Positions 54,155 to 63,245 are shown, numbered from the stretch's first letter. The stretch: DNA of 64,000 bases from Bradyrhizobium sp. B097 (GCF_038957035.1 NZ_CP152412.1:744001-808000), one strand, 5' to 3'. The notes: a model not told the origin generated them from the sequence alone. A program made the numbers and translations.

Positions 54155-55777
54155 ATGAAGCGTCGCGATTTCCTCAAATCGGTGTCCGGGCTGGCCGCGG
54201 GGGCGCTGGCGCCGACCGCGCCCGCGATCTGGTCGCCGGCCAAGGCCGACGCGCGCTCCGAGACCCTGCTGATCGTCTCCGAAGGCGGTCCCAACAATCT
54301 CGATATCCACGGCGTCGGCACCAACGTGCCCGGCTATGAGGTGTCGTGGAATTGCTACGACCGGCTGATCAGCCACGAGATGAAGAGCGGTCCGGGCGGC
54401 GTGCCCTATTACGACCGCGACAAGTTCAAGCCTGAGCTCGCCGAGGACTTCAACATCGGCGACATGTCGGTCACCTTCAAGCTGCGCAAGAACGCCAAAT
54501 TCCACGACGGCACGCCGGTGACGGCGAAGGACGTCAAATGGTCGCTCGATCGCGCCGTCAGCGTCGGCGGCTTCCCGACCTTCCAGATGAGCGCGGGCTC
54601 GCTCACCAAGCCCGAGCAGTTCGTCGTCGTCGATGACAACACGGTGCGCGTCGACTTCCTGAAGAAGGACAGACTGACGATCCCCGATCTCGCTGTGATC
54701 GTGCCCTGCGTCGTCAACTCCGAGCTGGTGAAGAAGAACGCCAGCGAGAAGGATCCGTGGGGTCTCGAATTCACCAAGCAGCAGACCGCGGGCTCCGGCG
54801 CCTACAAGGTGACCAAATGGACCGCCGGCACGGAAGTGATCATGGAGCGCAACGACGACTGGGTCTGCGGTCCGATGCCGAAGATCAAGCGTGTGATCTG
54901 GCGCATGGTGCCGCAGGCCGGCAACCGCCGGGCGCTGCTCGAACGCGGCGATGCCGATATCTCCTACGAACTGCCGTTCAAGGACTTCCAGGAGATGAAG
55001 ACGAACGGCAAGCTCAACGTGGTCTCGCTGCCGTTCTCCAACGGCATCCAGTACATCGGCATGAACGTGACCAAGCCGCCGTTCGACAATCCCAAGGTGC
55101 GGCAGGCGATGGCCTACGCGATGCCGTATCAGAAGATCATGGATGCGGTGTTGTTCGGCCTCGCCAACCCGATGTTCGGCGCGGCAAAGGACAAGCCGAC
55201 CGAAGTCGCCTGGCCGCAGCCGACCAAGTATTTCACCGACATGGAGAAGGCCAAGGCGCTGCTCGCTGAGGCCGGCTACGCCAACGGCTTCGAGACCACG
55301 ATCTCGTTCGACCTGAACTTCGCAGGCGTCAACGAGCCGCTCTGCGTGCTGGTGCAGGAGAGCCTCGCGCAGCTCGGCATCAAGACCACCATCAACAAGG
55401 TGCCCGGCGCCAACTGGCGTACCGAGCTCACCAAGAAGGAAATGCCGCTGTTCACCAACGTGTTCTCGGGCTGGCTCGATTACCCAGAGTACTTCTTCTA
55501 CTGGTGCTATCACGGCAATAATTCGATCTTCAACACGATGAGCTACAAGTCGCCGGAGATGGACAAGCTCATCGATGGCGCGCGCATCGCCGCCGCCAAC
55601 GGCGACACCGCGGCCTATGACGCGGACGTCAAGGGTTTTGTCGACCTCGCCTTCACCGACATCCCGCGCATCCCGCTCTATCAGCCGTTCGTCAACGTCG
55701 CGATGCAGAAGAACATCTCGGGCTACCAATACTGGTTCCACCGCCGCCTCGACTACCGCGCGATGGCGAAGGGGTGA
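54155..55777 (+). CDS. ABC transporter family 5 (dipeptide-type) substrate-binding protein, Tat-exported
   Basis: A 540-aa periplasmic protein. The N-terminus MKRRDFLKSVSGLAAGALA is a twin-arginine signal (RRDFLK). The fold matches SBP_bac_5/DppA-type proteins, with KPELAEDFNIGD, VTFKLRKNAKFHDGTPVTAK and WRMVPQAGNRRALLERGDAD. In this family ligands range from peptides to nickel, opines and small amides. Context (amidase and allophanate hydrolase genes) suggests a nitrogen-rich ligand such as a ureide. ATG 54155 sits 32 nt downstream of the predicted sigma-54 start. First gene of the operon. Confidence 0.93.
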   Translation: MKRRDFLKSVSGLAAGALAPTAPAIWSPAKADARSETLLIVSEGGPNNLDIHGVGTNVPGYEVSWNCYDRLISHEMKSGPGGVPYYDRDKFKPELAEDFNIGDMSVTFKLRKNAKFHDGTPVTAKDVKWSLDRAVSVGGFPTFQMSAGSLTKPEQFVVVDDNTVRVDFLKKDRLTIPDLAVIVPCVVNSELVKKNASEKDPWGLEFTKQQTAGSGAYKVTKWTAGTEVIMERNDDWVCGPMPKIKRVIWRMVPQAGNRRALLERGDADISYELPFKDFQEMKTNGKLNVVSLPFSNGIQYIGMNVTKPPFDNPKVRQAMAYAMPYQKIMDAVLFGLANPMFGAAKDKPTEVAWPQPTKYFTDMEKAKALLAEAGYANGFETTISFDLNFAGVNEPLCVLVQESLAQLGIKTTINKVPGANWRTELTKKEMPLFTNVFSGWLDYPEYFFYWCYHGNNSIFNTMSYKSPEMDKLIDGARIAAANGDTAAYDADVKGFVDLAFTDIPRIPLYQPFVNVAMQKNISGYQYWFHRRLDYRAMAKG

Positions 55778-55781
55778 GGCG

Positions 55782-56349
55782 GTGATGCTGACGGTCCGCC
55801 ACCTATCGGCACGCGCAAGTGAGGTGAGCACGCTTCTCAGGCTCCCTCCCCCCTTGCGGGGGAGGGTGGGGAGAGGGGTAGGCCGCATACGCGCAAGGAC
55901 GACGCCAGGCGAGATCGTACTTAATCACTCGCTGCATCACGAGCGGATTGGTGGGGCGTTCAATCTGGCATCGGAGCAAGCGGCACCCCTCTCCCCAACC
56001 CTCTCCCGCAAGGGGAGAGGGAGCCCTACCAGTCCCGTTGTGGCGTTGCAGCCGGAAACAGCGAGGCGCAGATGCTGATCGTCCGCCAGCCATGGGCATA
56101 TGGCGTTCATTCGCGTGAGGTGAGCACATCCCTCAGGCACCCTCCCCCCTTGCGGGGGAGGGTGGGGAGAGGGGTAGGCCGCATACGCGCATGGATGACG
56201 CCAGGCAAGATCGAGCCTAATCACTCGCTGCATCACGCGTGGATCAGTGGGGCGTTTCGGCTGGTAGCCGAGCAAGCGGCACCCCTCTCCCCAACCCTCG
56301 CCCACAAGGGGGGAGGGAGCCCTACCAGTCTCGCTGTGGCTTTGGATAC
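55782..56349. repeat. Imperfect tandem duplication of a repeat-containing spacer
   Basis: Two units, about 55782-56048 and 56069-56349, share the same order of blocks: GATGCTGAC/TCGTCCGCCA, GTGAGGTGAGCAC, CCTTGCGGGGGAGGGTGGGG, GGTAGGCCGCATACGCGCA, AATCACTCGCTGCATCACG, GCGGCACCCCTCTCCCCAAC and GGGAGCCCTACCAGTC. Each unit contains a large palindrome. The spacer separates the binding-protein gene from the first permease gene (587 bp), and no gene lies in it. Confidence 0.88.
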
Positions 56350-56364
56350 CGGCGGGAGCACCCC

Positions 56365-57378
56365 ATGCTGACCCTCATCGGCAAGCGGTTGCTATTCGCG
56401 ATCCCGTCGCTGATCGGGGTGGTGATCGTGACGTTCCTGCTGACACGCGCGCTGCCCGGCGATCCGGCGGCGTATTTTGCAGGGCCTGCGGCGACGAAAG
56501 AAGCGGTCGACCAGATCAGGAAGAAGCTCGGCTTCGACAAGCCGCTGATCGAGCAGTTCGTCCGCTACACCAATGATCTCGCCCATGGCGATCTCGGCAC
56601 CTCGCTGACCACGGGGCAGCCGGTCGCCGCCGAGCTGCGCAACCGTCTGCCGGCGTCGGCCGAACTCACGCTGCTCGGCCTCGTCGTCTCGATCGTGATC
56701 GCGATCCCGCTCGGCGTGCTGGCGGCGACGCGGCCGGGCTCCTGGATCGATCATCTCTGCCGGGTCACCACGACGGCCGGCGTGTCGCTGCCGGTGTTCT
56801 TCACCGGCCTCGTGCTGGTCTACGTGTTCTATTTTCGGCTCGGCTGGTCGCCGGCGCCGCTCGGCCGGCTCGACGTGTTCTATAGCGCACCGCCGACCGT
56901 CACCGGCTTCTATCTCATCGATGCGTTGATCGCGCGCGACTTCGAGGCGTTCCGTTCGGCGTTCAGCCAGCTGATCCTGCCGGCGGTGACGCTCGCGATC
57001 TTCTCGCTGGCGCCGATCGCGCGCATGACCCGCGCCTCGATGCTGGCGGTGCTGGCGTCCGATTTCGTCCGCACCGCGCGCGCCAGCGGCCTGTCGCCCG
57101 GCAAGGTGATCGTGACCTACGCCTTCCGCAACGCGATGCTGCCGGTCATCACCACGCTCAGCATGGTGTTCTCCTTCCTGTTAGGGGCCAATGTGCTGGT
57201 GGAGAAAGTGTTCGCCTGGCCCGGCATCGGCTCCTACGCGGTCGAGGCGCTGATCGCGTCCGACTTCGCGCCCGTACAGGGCTTCGTGCTGACCATGGCG
57301 GTCATGTACGTGCTGCTCAATCTTCTGATCGACATCCTCTATGGCGTGATCGATCCGCGCGTCAGGCTGGAAGGTTAG
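56365..57378 (+). CDS. ABC transporter permease, DppB type
   Basis: A 337-aa inner-membrane permease with six helices, starting MLTLIGKRLLFAIPSLIGVV as in DppB/OppB proteins. The long periplasmic region after TM1 (DQIRKKLGFDKPLIEQFVRY) is typical. The EAA loop contacting the ATPase is RTARASGLSPGKVIVTYAFR near residue 230. ATG 56365 follows GGGAG. It pairs with the DppC-type permease 9 bp downstream. Confidence 0.94.
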   Translation: MLTLIGKRLLFAIPSLIGVVIVTFLLTRALPGDPAAYFAGPAATKEAVDQIRKKLGFDKPLIEQFVRYTNDLAHGDLGTSLTTGQPVAAELRNRLPASAELTLLGLVVSIVIAIPLGVLAATRPGSWIDHLCRVTTTAGVSLPVFFTGLVLVYVFYFRLGWSPAPLGRLDVFYSAPPTVTGFYLIDALIARDFEAFRSAFSQLILPAVTLAIFSLAPIARMTRASMLAVLASDFVRTARASGLSPGKVIVTYAFRNAMLPVITTLSMVFSFLLGANVLVEKVFAWPGIGSYAVEALIASDFAPVQGFVLTMAVMYVLLNLLIDILYGVIDPRVRLEG

Positions 57379-57387
57379 GGAGGGCGC

Positions 57388-58287
57388 ATGAGCACCGTTG
57401 CACCGACCGTCGAACCCGCAGGTCCCGCCCGCACCTCCGGGCTTGCCGCGGTTCTCGAGCAGACCCGCTACGTGCTTGGCGAGAACAAGGTCACCGGCTT
57501 TGCCTTTGCGCTGCTGGTCGTGATCATGTTTGCCGCGCTGTTCGGGCCCTACGTGGTGCCGTACGACCCGCTCGCTTCGGATACCGCGGCTGCATTGAAG
57601 CCGCCGTCCGCCGCGCACTGGTTCGGCACCGATCAGCTCGGCCGCGACATCTTCAGCCGCGTCATCGTGGCAACGCGGCTCGACACCTTCATCGCGGTCG
57701 CCTCCGTCGTGCTGGTGTTCCTGATGGGCGGGCTGGCCGGCATCGCCGCCGGCTATTTCGGCGGCTGGACCGATCGCATCGTCGGCCGCATCGCCGACAC
57801 CATCATGGCGTTTCCGCTGTTCGTGCTGGCGATGGGCATCGTCGCGGCGCTCGGCAACACCGTGCAGAACATCATCATCGCGACCGCGATCGTGAACTTT
57901 CCGCTCTATGCCCGCGTCGCCCGCGCCGAAGCAAACGTCCGCCGCAATGCCGGCTTCGTGCAGGCCGCGCGGCTCTCCGGCAACGGCGAATACCGCATCC
58001 TGCTCGGGCACATCCTGCCCAACATCATGCCGATCATGATCGTGCAGATGTCGCTCACCATGGGCTATGCGATCCTCAACGCCGCGGGCCTCTCGTTCAT
58101 TGGCCTCGGCGTCCGGCCGCCGACCGCGGAGTGGGGCATCATGGTTGCCGAGGGCGCCGGCTTCATGGTGTCGGGCGAATGGTGGATCGCGCTCTTCCCC
58201 GGCCTTGCGCTGATGATCGCAGTGTTCTGCTTCAACCTGCTCGGCGACGGCCTGCGTGACATCGTCGACCCGCAGCGGAGGACGTGA
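57388..58287 (+). CDS. ABC transporter permease, DppC type
   Basis: A 299-aa permease. The short N-terminal cytoplasmic tail precedes TM1 (VTGFAFALLVVIMFAALFG), then HWFGTDQLGRDIFSRVIVAT, the hallmark of DppC/OppC proteins, and the EAA loop ARAEANVRRNAGFVQAARLS. It forms the heterodimeric channel with the preceding gene product. Start preceded by GGAGGG. Confidence 0.94.
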   Translation: MSTVAPTVEPAGPARTSGLAAVLEQTRYVLGENKVTGFAFALLVVIMFAALFGPYVVPYDPLASDTAAALKPPSAAHWFGTDQLGRDIFSRVIVATRLDTFIAVASVVLVFLMGGLAGIAAGYFGGWTDRIVGRIADTIMAFPLFVLAMGIVAALGNTVQNIIIATAIVNFPLYARVARAEANVRRNAGFVQAARLSGNGEYRILLGHILPNIMPIMIVQMSLTMGYAILNAAGLSFIGLGVRPPTAEWGIMVAEGAGFMVSGEWWIALFPGLALMIAVFCFNLLGDGLRDIVDPQRRT

Positions 58288-58330
58288 TGACGGGCAAATG
58301 CGGAGAGCGAAGCGCAACGTTTGGAAGTGA

Positions 58331-58477
58331 GGCGGGCACTGTTCTCTCATTCCCTCCCCCCTTGCGGGGGAGGGGCAGGGAGAGGGGTAGCCACGAACTC
58401 CGACCTTGCCTGGGGCCACCCCTCTCCCTGCCCCTCCCCCGCAAGGGGGGCGGGAGCGTGAGAGCGGTGCCCGCCTT
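58331..58477. repeat. 147-bp palindrome between permease and ATPase genes
   Basis: Outer arms AGGCGGGCAC (58331-58340) and GTGCCCGCCT (58468-58477), then TTCTCTCA/TGAGAG, then long CCCTCCCCCCTTGCGGGGGA / its complement. It is inside one transcription unit, so the mRNA here could form a long hairpin. Confidence 0.85.
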
Positions 58478-58537
58478 ACTTTGCATGGGGTTGTTTTGCG
58501 GATTTTTGGATGACGCCTCGCGTGAGGGGCGGCGCAT

Positions 58538-60322
58538 ATGACCGCCCAGCCCCTGCTCGACGTCAGCGACCTCACCGTCGAGTTCACGACGCGGCGCGGC
58601 ATCGTCAAGGCGGTGCAGCACGTCAACATCTCCGTCGGCAAGGGCGAGACCGTCGGCATCGTCGGCGAGTCCGGCTCCGGCAAGTCGGTGACGTCCTATG
58701 CCGTGATGCGCATCCTGGATCGCGCCGGCCGGATCGCCGAGGGTTCGGTGATGTTTTCCGGCATCGACGTCAAGGCGGCGACCGAAAGCCAGATGCGTGA
58801 CCTGCGCGGCCGCGAAGTCTCGATGATCTTCCAGAACCCGCGCGCCGCGCTCAATCCGATCCGCAAGGTCGGGCACCAGATCGAGGACGTGCTGCGCCAG
58901 CATGTGCAGCAGGCACAGGTCACCGATCGCGGCGAAACGGCGATCGAGGCGCTGGAGCAGGTCAAGATCGCGCGTCCGCGCGAGCGCTATCACGCCTATC
59001 CGTTCGAGCTGTCCGGCGGCATGTGCCAGCGCGTCGTCATCGCGCTCGCGCTGGCCTGCAACCCGCAGCTTCTGATCGCGGACGAGCCGACCACCGGCCT
59101 CGACGTCACCACCCAGAAGGCGGTGATGGACCTGATCGTCGAGCTGACCCGGCGCCGATCGATGTCGACGATCCTGATCACGCACGATCTGGGTTTGGCC
59201 GCCGCCTATTGCGACCGCGTCGTGGTGATGGAGAAGGGCCGCGTGGTCGAAACCGCAAAGTCGGCCGACATCTTCGCCGCGCCCCAGCACGACTATACGA
59301 AGAAGCTGATGCGCGCGACGCCGCGGATCGGGGTGTCGCTCAGGGATCTGTTGCCGGAGGAGGAGGCGAAGTCTCCGCAGCTAGCCTCCGTCATGGCCGG
59401 GCTTGACCCGGCCATCCATCAATCTTCGCAAGATGTTTCTTCCTCGATGGACCCCCGGGTCAAGCCCGGGGGTGACGAGAAGAGAGAACCGCTCCTTGTT
59501 GTCGAGAAGTTGGTGAAAGAATATCCCCGCCAGGGCGCAGGCTCGGTGCTCACAAAACTGTTCGGCCGCAAGCCGCCGGTCGAGGAGGAGATCTTCCGCG
59601 CCGTCGACGGCATCAGCTTCCAGGTCGACCATGGCGAGAGCGTCGGGCTGGTCGGCGAATCCGGTTGCGGCAAGTCGACGACGTCGATGATGGTGATGCG
59701 GCTCTTGGACCAGACCTCCGGCCGCATCATGTTCGACGGCGAGGACATCGGCGCCATCATGCCGCAATCCTTCGCGCGGCTGCCGCGGCGCAGCCAGATC
59801 CAGATGGTGTTCCAGGATCCGACCGACAGCCTCAACCCGCGCTTCACCGCGGCGCGCGCGATTGCGGACCCGATCATGCAGCTCGGCGACATCAGGGGGC
59901 GCGATGCGCTCCGCGACCGCTGCGAGCAGCTGGCGCGGCTGGTCGGCCTGCCGGTCAATCTGCTGGATCGTTTTCCGCATCAGCTTTCCGGCGGCCAGAA
60001 GGCCCGCGTCGGTATCGCGCGCGCGATCGCGCTGCACCCGAAGCTCGTCATCCTCGACGAGCCGACCGCGGCACTCGACGTCTCGGTGCAGGCGGTGGTG
60101 CTCAATCTGCTGCAGGACCTCAAGCAATCGATGGGCATGAGCTATCTGTTCGTGTCGCACGATCTCAACGTGGTGCGCCTGCTGTGTGATCGCGTCATCG
60201 TGATGCGCAGCGGTCGCATCGTCGAGCAGGGCGCATCCGATGACGTCTTGGGCAATCCGCAGGATGCCTATACAAGGGAGCTGCTCACGGCGATCCCGCA
60301 TCCGCCGTTGCCGGTGTCCTGA
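58538..60322 (+). CDS. Fused ABC transporter ATPase (DppD-DppF type)
   Basis: A 594-aa protein with two complete ATPase domains. The first has Walker A GESGSGKS (about 45-52), signature LSGGMCQR and Walker B LLIADEPTTGLDV; the second has GESGCGKS (about 372-379), LSGGQKAR and LVILDEPTAALDV. It powers the two permeases of the operon. The linker (about residues 284-313) is encoded by a palindromic repeat that keeps the frame open and reads MAGLDPAIH ... MDPRVKPGGDE. The fusion is common in alphaproteobacteria. Stop is 20 bp before the small AtzG-like gene. Confidence 0.95.
   Translation: MTAQPLLDVSDLTVEFTTRRGIVKAVQHVNISVGKGETVGIVGESGSGKSVTSYAVMRILDRAGRIAEGSVMFSGIDVKAATESQMRDLRGREVSMIFQNPRAALNPIRKVGHQIEDVLRQHVQQAQVTDRGETAIEALEQVKIARPRERYHAYPFELSGGMCQRVVIALALACNPQLLIADEPTTGLDVTTQKAVMDLIVELTRRRSMSTILITHDLGLAAAYCDRVVVMEKGRVVETAKSADIFAAPQHDYTKKLMRATPRIGVSLRDLLPEEEAKSPQLASVMAGLDPAIHQSSQDVSSSMDPRVKPGGDEKREPLLVVEKLVKEYPRQGAGSVLTKLFGRKPPVEEEIFRAVDGISFQVDHGESVGLVGESGCGKSTTSMMVMRLLDQTSGRIMFDGEDIGAIMPQSFARLPRRSQIQMVFQDPTDSLNPRFTAARAIADPIMQLGDIRGRDALRDRCEQLARLVGLPVNLLDRFPHQLSGGQKARVGIARAIALHPKLVILDEPTAALDVSVQAVVLNLLQDLKQSMGMSYLFVSHDLNVVRLLCDRVIVMRSGRIVEQGASDDVLGNPQDAYTRELLTAIPHPPLPVS
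59389..59477 (+). repeat. In-frame palindromic element inside the ATPase gene
   Basis: CGTCATGGCCGGGCTTGACC at the left and GGGTCAAGCCCGGGGGTGACG at the right pair as arms (with a few mismatches) around a 25-nt centre. The element is translated in the linker between the two ATPase domains. The peptide phrase MAGLDPAIH..MDPRVKPGGDE is a recurring translated repeat in this bacterial group. Confidence 0.88.
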
Positions 60323-60342
60323 AAAAACTTATCGGGAGCGAA

Positions 60343-60522
60343 ATGGACGATCATCTCGACGACTACATGACCGCCGTCGCCCGGACGATGGCGTTGCCCT
60401 TGGAAGACGCCTGGCGTCCGGCGGTGCGCGCAAATCTCGAGGTCGCGCTGCGGCTGGCGCGGCTGGTCGATGACTTCCCGCTGCCTGACGAGCTCGCGTC
60501 AGCCGCCGTCTATTCGACCTGA
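60343..60522 (+). CDS. AtzG/HpxX-like small subunit (DUF4089, GatC-like)
   Basis: A 59-aa protein, MDDHLDDYMTAVARTMALPL... with segments PEDAW-like LPLEDAWRPAVRANLEVALR and RLVDDFPLPDELA, the DUF4089 pattern. It is preceded by GGGAGCG at good spacing, 20 bp after the ATPase stop and 7 bp before the amidase gene. In the cyanuric-acid pathway AtzG wraps and stabilises the amidase AtzE, in a way homologous to GatC with GatA; HpxX plays the same part in purine-derived oxalurate metabolism. Its size makes it easy to miss. Confidence 0.9.
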   Translation: MDDHLDDYMTAVARTMALPLEDAWRPAVRANLEVALRLARLVDDFPLPDELASAAVYST

Positions 60523-60529
60523 GATCGCG

Positions 60530-61927
60530 ATGTCCGAAACGTCCGCTTTCATGTCGGCCGCCGAAATCGCGCAGGCCGTATCGAGCCGCAAGATCACGGC
60601 TCTCGCTGCCACCGAGGCGGCGCTCGCGCGGATCGCTGTGCACGACAAGGTCCTCAATGCCTTCACCGACGTTACCGCCGATCGCGCGCGCACCCGGGCC
60701 AAGGCGGTCGATGCCGCGATCGCGGCGGGCCAGCCGGCAGGCCCGCTTGCCGGCGTGCCTTTCGCGGTGAAGAACCTGTTCGACGTGCAGGGCCTCTCGA
60801 CCCGCGCCGGCTCGAAGATCAATCGCGACCTGCCGCCGTCGCCGCGCGATGCCACGCTGATCGAGCGGATGGAAGCGGCCGGTGCCGTGCTGGTCGGCGC
60901 GCTCAACATGGGCGAATACGCCTACGACTTCACCGGCGAGAACGCGCATGACGGCCCGTCGCGCAATCCGCATGATCCGACGCGGATGGCCGGCGGCTCC
61001 TCGGGCGGCTCCGGCAGCGCCGTCGGCGGCGCGCTGGTGCCGATCGCGCTCGGCTCCGATACCAACGGCTCGATCCGGGTACCGTCGTCATTCTGCGGCA
61101 CGTTCGGCCTGAAGCCGACCTATGGCCGGCTATCGCGCGCGCGCTCCTTTCCGTTCGTCGCAAGCTTCGATCATCTCGGTCCGTTTGCGCGCAGCGTGAC
61201 AGATCTCGCGCTGGCCTATGACGTCATGCAGGGGCCTGACACCGAGGATCCCGCCTGCGTCGCGCGACCGCTCGAACCGACCCTGCCGTCACTTGCCGAA
61301 GGCATCGGCGGACTGCGCGTTGCGATCGCCGGAGGCTATTTCCAGCAGAATTTGCTGCCGGAGGCCGTCGAAGCGGTCGCGCGCGTCGCCACGGCGCTCG
61401 GCGCCGCGCAGACCGTGGAGCTGCCGGAAGCGGCGCGCGCCCGCGCCGCCGCCTTCATCATGACCACGACCGAGGGCGCCGCGCTGCACCTCGATCGGCT
61501 GCGCAAGCGGCCCAACGATTTTGACCCGCCGGTGCGCGACCGCCTGATCGCGGGCGCGATGATCCCGGCGGTCTATGTCGACAAGGCGCAGAAATTCCGC
61601 CGCTGGTACCGCGCCAAGGTGCTGGAGCTGTTTCAGTCGGTCGACGTGATCCTGGCGCCGGCAACGCCGTGCACGGCGCCGAAGATCGGTCAGGCCACCT
61701 TTACGCTCGACGGGGTCGAGCTTCCGGTGCGTCCCAATATCGGTATCCACACCCAGCCGATCTCCTTCATCGGCCTGCCGGTGGCCGCCGTGCCGGTGCC
61801 GCTTGAACCGATGCCGATCGCCGTGCAGATCATTGCCGCGCCCTGGCGCGAGGACATCGCGCTGCGGGTCGCCTACGCGCTGGAACAGATGGGTGTCGCC
61901 ACGGCTCCCGCGCCAAGAGGAATCTAG
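60530..61927 (+). CDS. AtzE/HpxY-family amidase
   Basis: A 465-aa amidase-signature enzyme. The catalytic triad is present: Lys81 (FAVKNLFDV), cis-Ser157 ([12 protein letters not shown]) and nucleophile Ser181 ([13 protein letters not shown]). The AtzE family hydrolyses 1-carboxybiuret to 1,3-dicarboxyurea in triazine degradation; HpxY relatives act on oxalurate-type amides. It needs the AtzG/HpxX-like partner encoded just upstream. The exact substrate is not resolved by sequence; no cyanuric-acid hydrolase gene is present. Stop is 1 bp before the next start. Confidence 0.93.
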   Translation: MSETSAFMSAAEIAQAVSSRKITALAATEAALARIAVHDKVLNAFTDVTADRARTRAKAVDAAIAAGQPAGPLAGVPFAVKNLFDVQGLSTRAGSKINRDLPPSPRDATLIERMEAAGAVLVGALNMGEYAYDFTGENAHDGPSRNPHDPTRMAGGSSGGSGSAVGGALVPIALGSDTNGSIRVPSSFCGTFGLKPTYGRLSRARSFPFVASFDHLGPFARSVTDLALAYDVMQGPDTEDPACVARPLEPTLPSLAEGIGGLRVAIAGGYFQQNLLPEAVEAVARVATALGAAQTVELPEAARARAAAFIMTTTEGAALHLDRLRKRPNDFDPPVRDRLIAGAMIPAVYVDKAQKFRRWYRAKVLELFQSVDVILAPATPCTAPKIGQATFTLDGVELPVRPNIGIHTQPISFIGLPVAAVPVPLEPMPIAVQIIAAPWREDIALRVAYALEQMGVATAPAPRGI

Positions 61928-61928
61928 C

Positions 61929-62321
61929 ATGGAAATTGATCTGCCCGACGTGCTCGCCGAGGTCACCGCGCAGTTCGAGCGCTACGAGAAGGCGCTGGTC
62001 TCGAACGATGTCGGCGTGCTCGACGAATTGTTCCGCAACGACAGTCGGACGCTGCGCTATGGCATCGGCGAGAACCTTTATGGCTATGCCGAGATCGCGG
62101 CGTTTCGTGCCGGGCGGCCGGCGGCCGGGCTGATGCGCAAGATCGACCGCACCGTGATCACGACCTATGGCCGCGATACCGCAATCGCCTCGACGCTGTT
62201 CTATCGGAACAGCGCACCCGGGCGGGTGGGGCGGCAGATGCAGACATGGATTCGCTTCGCTGAGGGCTGGAGAATCGTCGCCGCCCATGTCAGCGTCATT
62301 GACGAGCCCAAGGGGGTTTGA
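61929..62321 (+). CDS. AtzH/HpxZ-like protein (DUF3225)
   Basis: A 130-aa SnoaL/NTF2-fold protein, with [40 protein letters not shown] and a conserved [19 protein letters not shown]. HpxZ relatives occur in oxalurate catabolism, and AtzH decarboxylates 1,3-dicarboxyurea to allophanate. The order AtzG-AtzE-AtzH type, with an allophanate hydrolase gene nearby, fits the second route. Start (61929) is 1 bp beyond the amidase stop, so translation is coupled. Confidence 0.9.
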   Translation: MEIDLPDVLAEVTAQFERYEKALVSNDVGVLDELFRNDSRTLRYGIGENLYGYAEIAAFRAGRPAAGLMRKIDRTVITTYGRDTAIASTLFYRNSAPGRVGRQMQTWIRFAEGWRIVAAHVSVIDEPKGV

Positions 62322-62350
62322 GCAAGGGTGATTGAAAGGGCGTTTCAGCC

Positions 62351-63088
62351 ATGAGCCTGGACGATCTTCCGACCCGCGCGCCGCAGCCGCAGGGCACCGA
62401 GCCGGAGCCGCTGGTGCGGCGTGTCGATCGCGCGTCGTCGCTGGTCGACAAGACCACCCGCGCCGAGGAACTCCGGCTGCAGCTCGCCGACGAGATCGTG
62501 CGCGGCACGCTGCCGCCGGGCGCCGGGCTCGATGAAACCGATCTGGCACGCCGCTTCAAGGTCTCGCGCACGCCGGTGCGCGAGGCGTTGCGGCAGCTCG
62601 CCGCCAGCGGCCTGATCGACGCGCGCGCGCATCGCGGTGCCGTGGTGGCGCGGCCCTCGCTCGAGCGGCTCACCGGCATGTTCGAGGCGATGGCTGAGCT
62701 CGAGGCGATGTGCGCCGGCCTTGCCGCCGAGCGGATGACGGCGGCGGAACGTCACGCGCTGGAGGCGGTCCATGAGGAGCTGCGGGTATTGAGCTACACC
62801 GGCAATCCCGAGCGCTTCCACGAGGTCAATGAGCGCTTTCATAATGCGATCTATGCCGGCTCGCAGAACGCCTATATTGCCGAGATCACCCTGGCGACGC
62901 GGGTGCGCGTGCAGCCGTTCCGCCGCGCCCAGTTCCGCAACCTCGGGCGGCTGGCAAAATCCCACGCCGAGCACGACCGCGTCGTCGAAGCCATCCTGCG
63001 CGGCGACAAGCCAGGTGCGGCTGCCGCGATGCGCGCCCATATCGAGCAGGTGCGCGGGGAATACGAGACCTACGCGGTGTCGGTGTAG
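62351..63088 (+). CDS. GntR-family regulator, FCD subfamily
   Basis: A 245-aa regulator. The winged helix is at about 35-100 (AEELRLQLADEIVRGTLPPG, DLARRFKVSRTPVREALRQL), and the all-helical FCD effector domain (about 105-235) contains the metal/ligand histidines in RFHEVNERFHNAIYAG and KSHAEHDRVVEAIL. It is 29 bp downstream of the AtzH-like gene and probably the last gene of the operon, giving feedback from an intermediate. FCD members bind small carboxylates. Confidence 0.92.
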   Translation: MSLDDLPTRAPQPQGTEPEPLVRRVDRASSLVDKTTRAEELRLQLADEIVRGTLPPGAGLDETDLARRFKVSRTPVREALRQLAASGLIDARAHRGAVVARPSLERLTGMFEAMAELEAMCAGLAAERMTAAERHALEAVHEELRVLSYTGNPERFHEVNERFHNAIYAGSQNAYIAEITLATRVRVQPFRRAQFRNLGRLAKSHAEHDRVVEAILRGDKPGAAAAMRAHIEQVRGEYETYAVSV

Positions 63089-63101
63089 GGCGCGCAGCTC
63101 T

Positions 63102-63245
63102 CGTCATTCCGGGGCGCCGCAAAGCGGCGAGCCCGGAATCCATTCATCCGCGTTTGACGTAGATGACTGATTACGGGCTCTTCCTGCGACCGTCACCGAA
63201 GTGAAATGGATTCCGGGCTCGCGCTGCGCGCGCCCCGGAATGACG
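63102..63245. repeat. Palindromic repeat CGTCATTCCGGGGCG..CGCCCCGGAATGACG
   Basis: The same family as 38749-38831, but longer, with arms CGTCATTCCGGGGCGCCGC and GCGCGCGCCCCGGAATGACG and inner GAGCCCGGAATCCATT / AATGGATTCCGGGCTC. It lies between the convergent gntR and allophanate hydrolase genes, possibly ending both transcripts. Confidence 0.85.

Noticed and set aside
55782-56349. Tandem repeats considered as a CRISPR array
   Set aside because: Only two long imperfect units, without short regular repeats and unique spacers.
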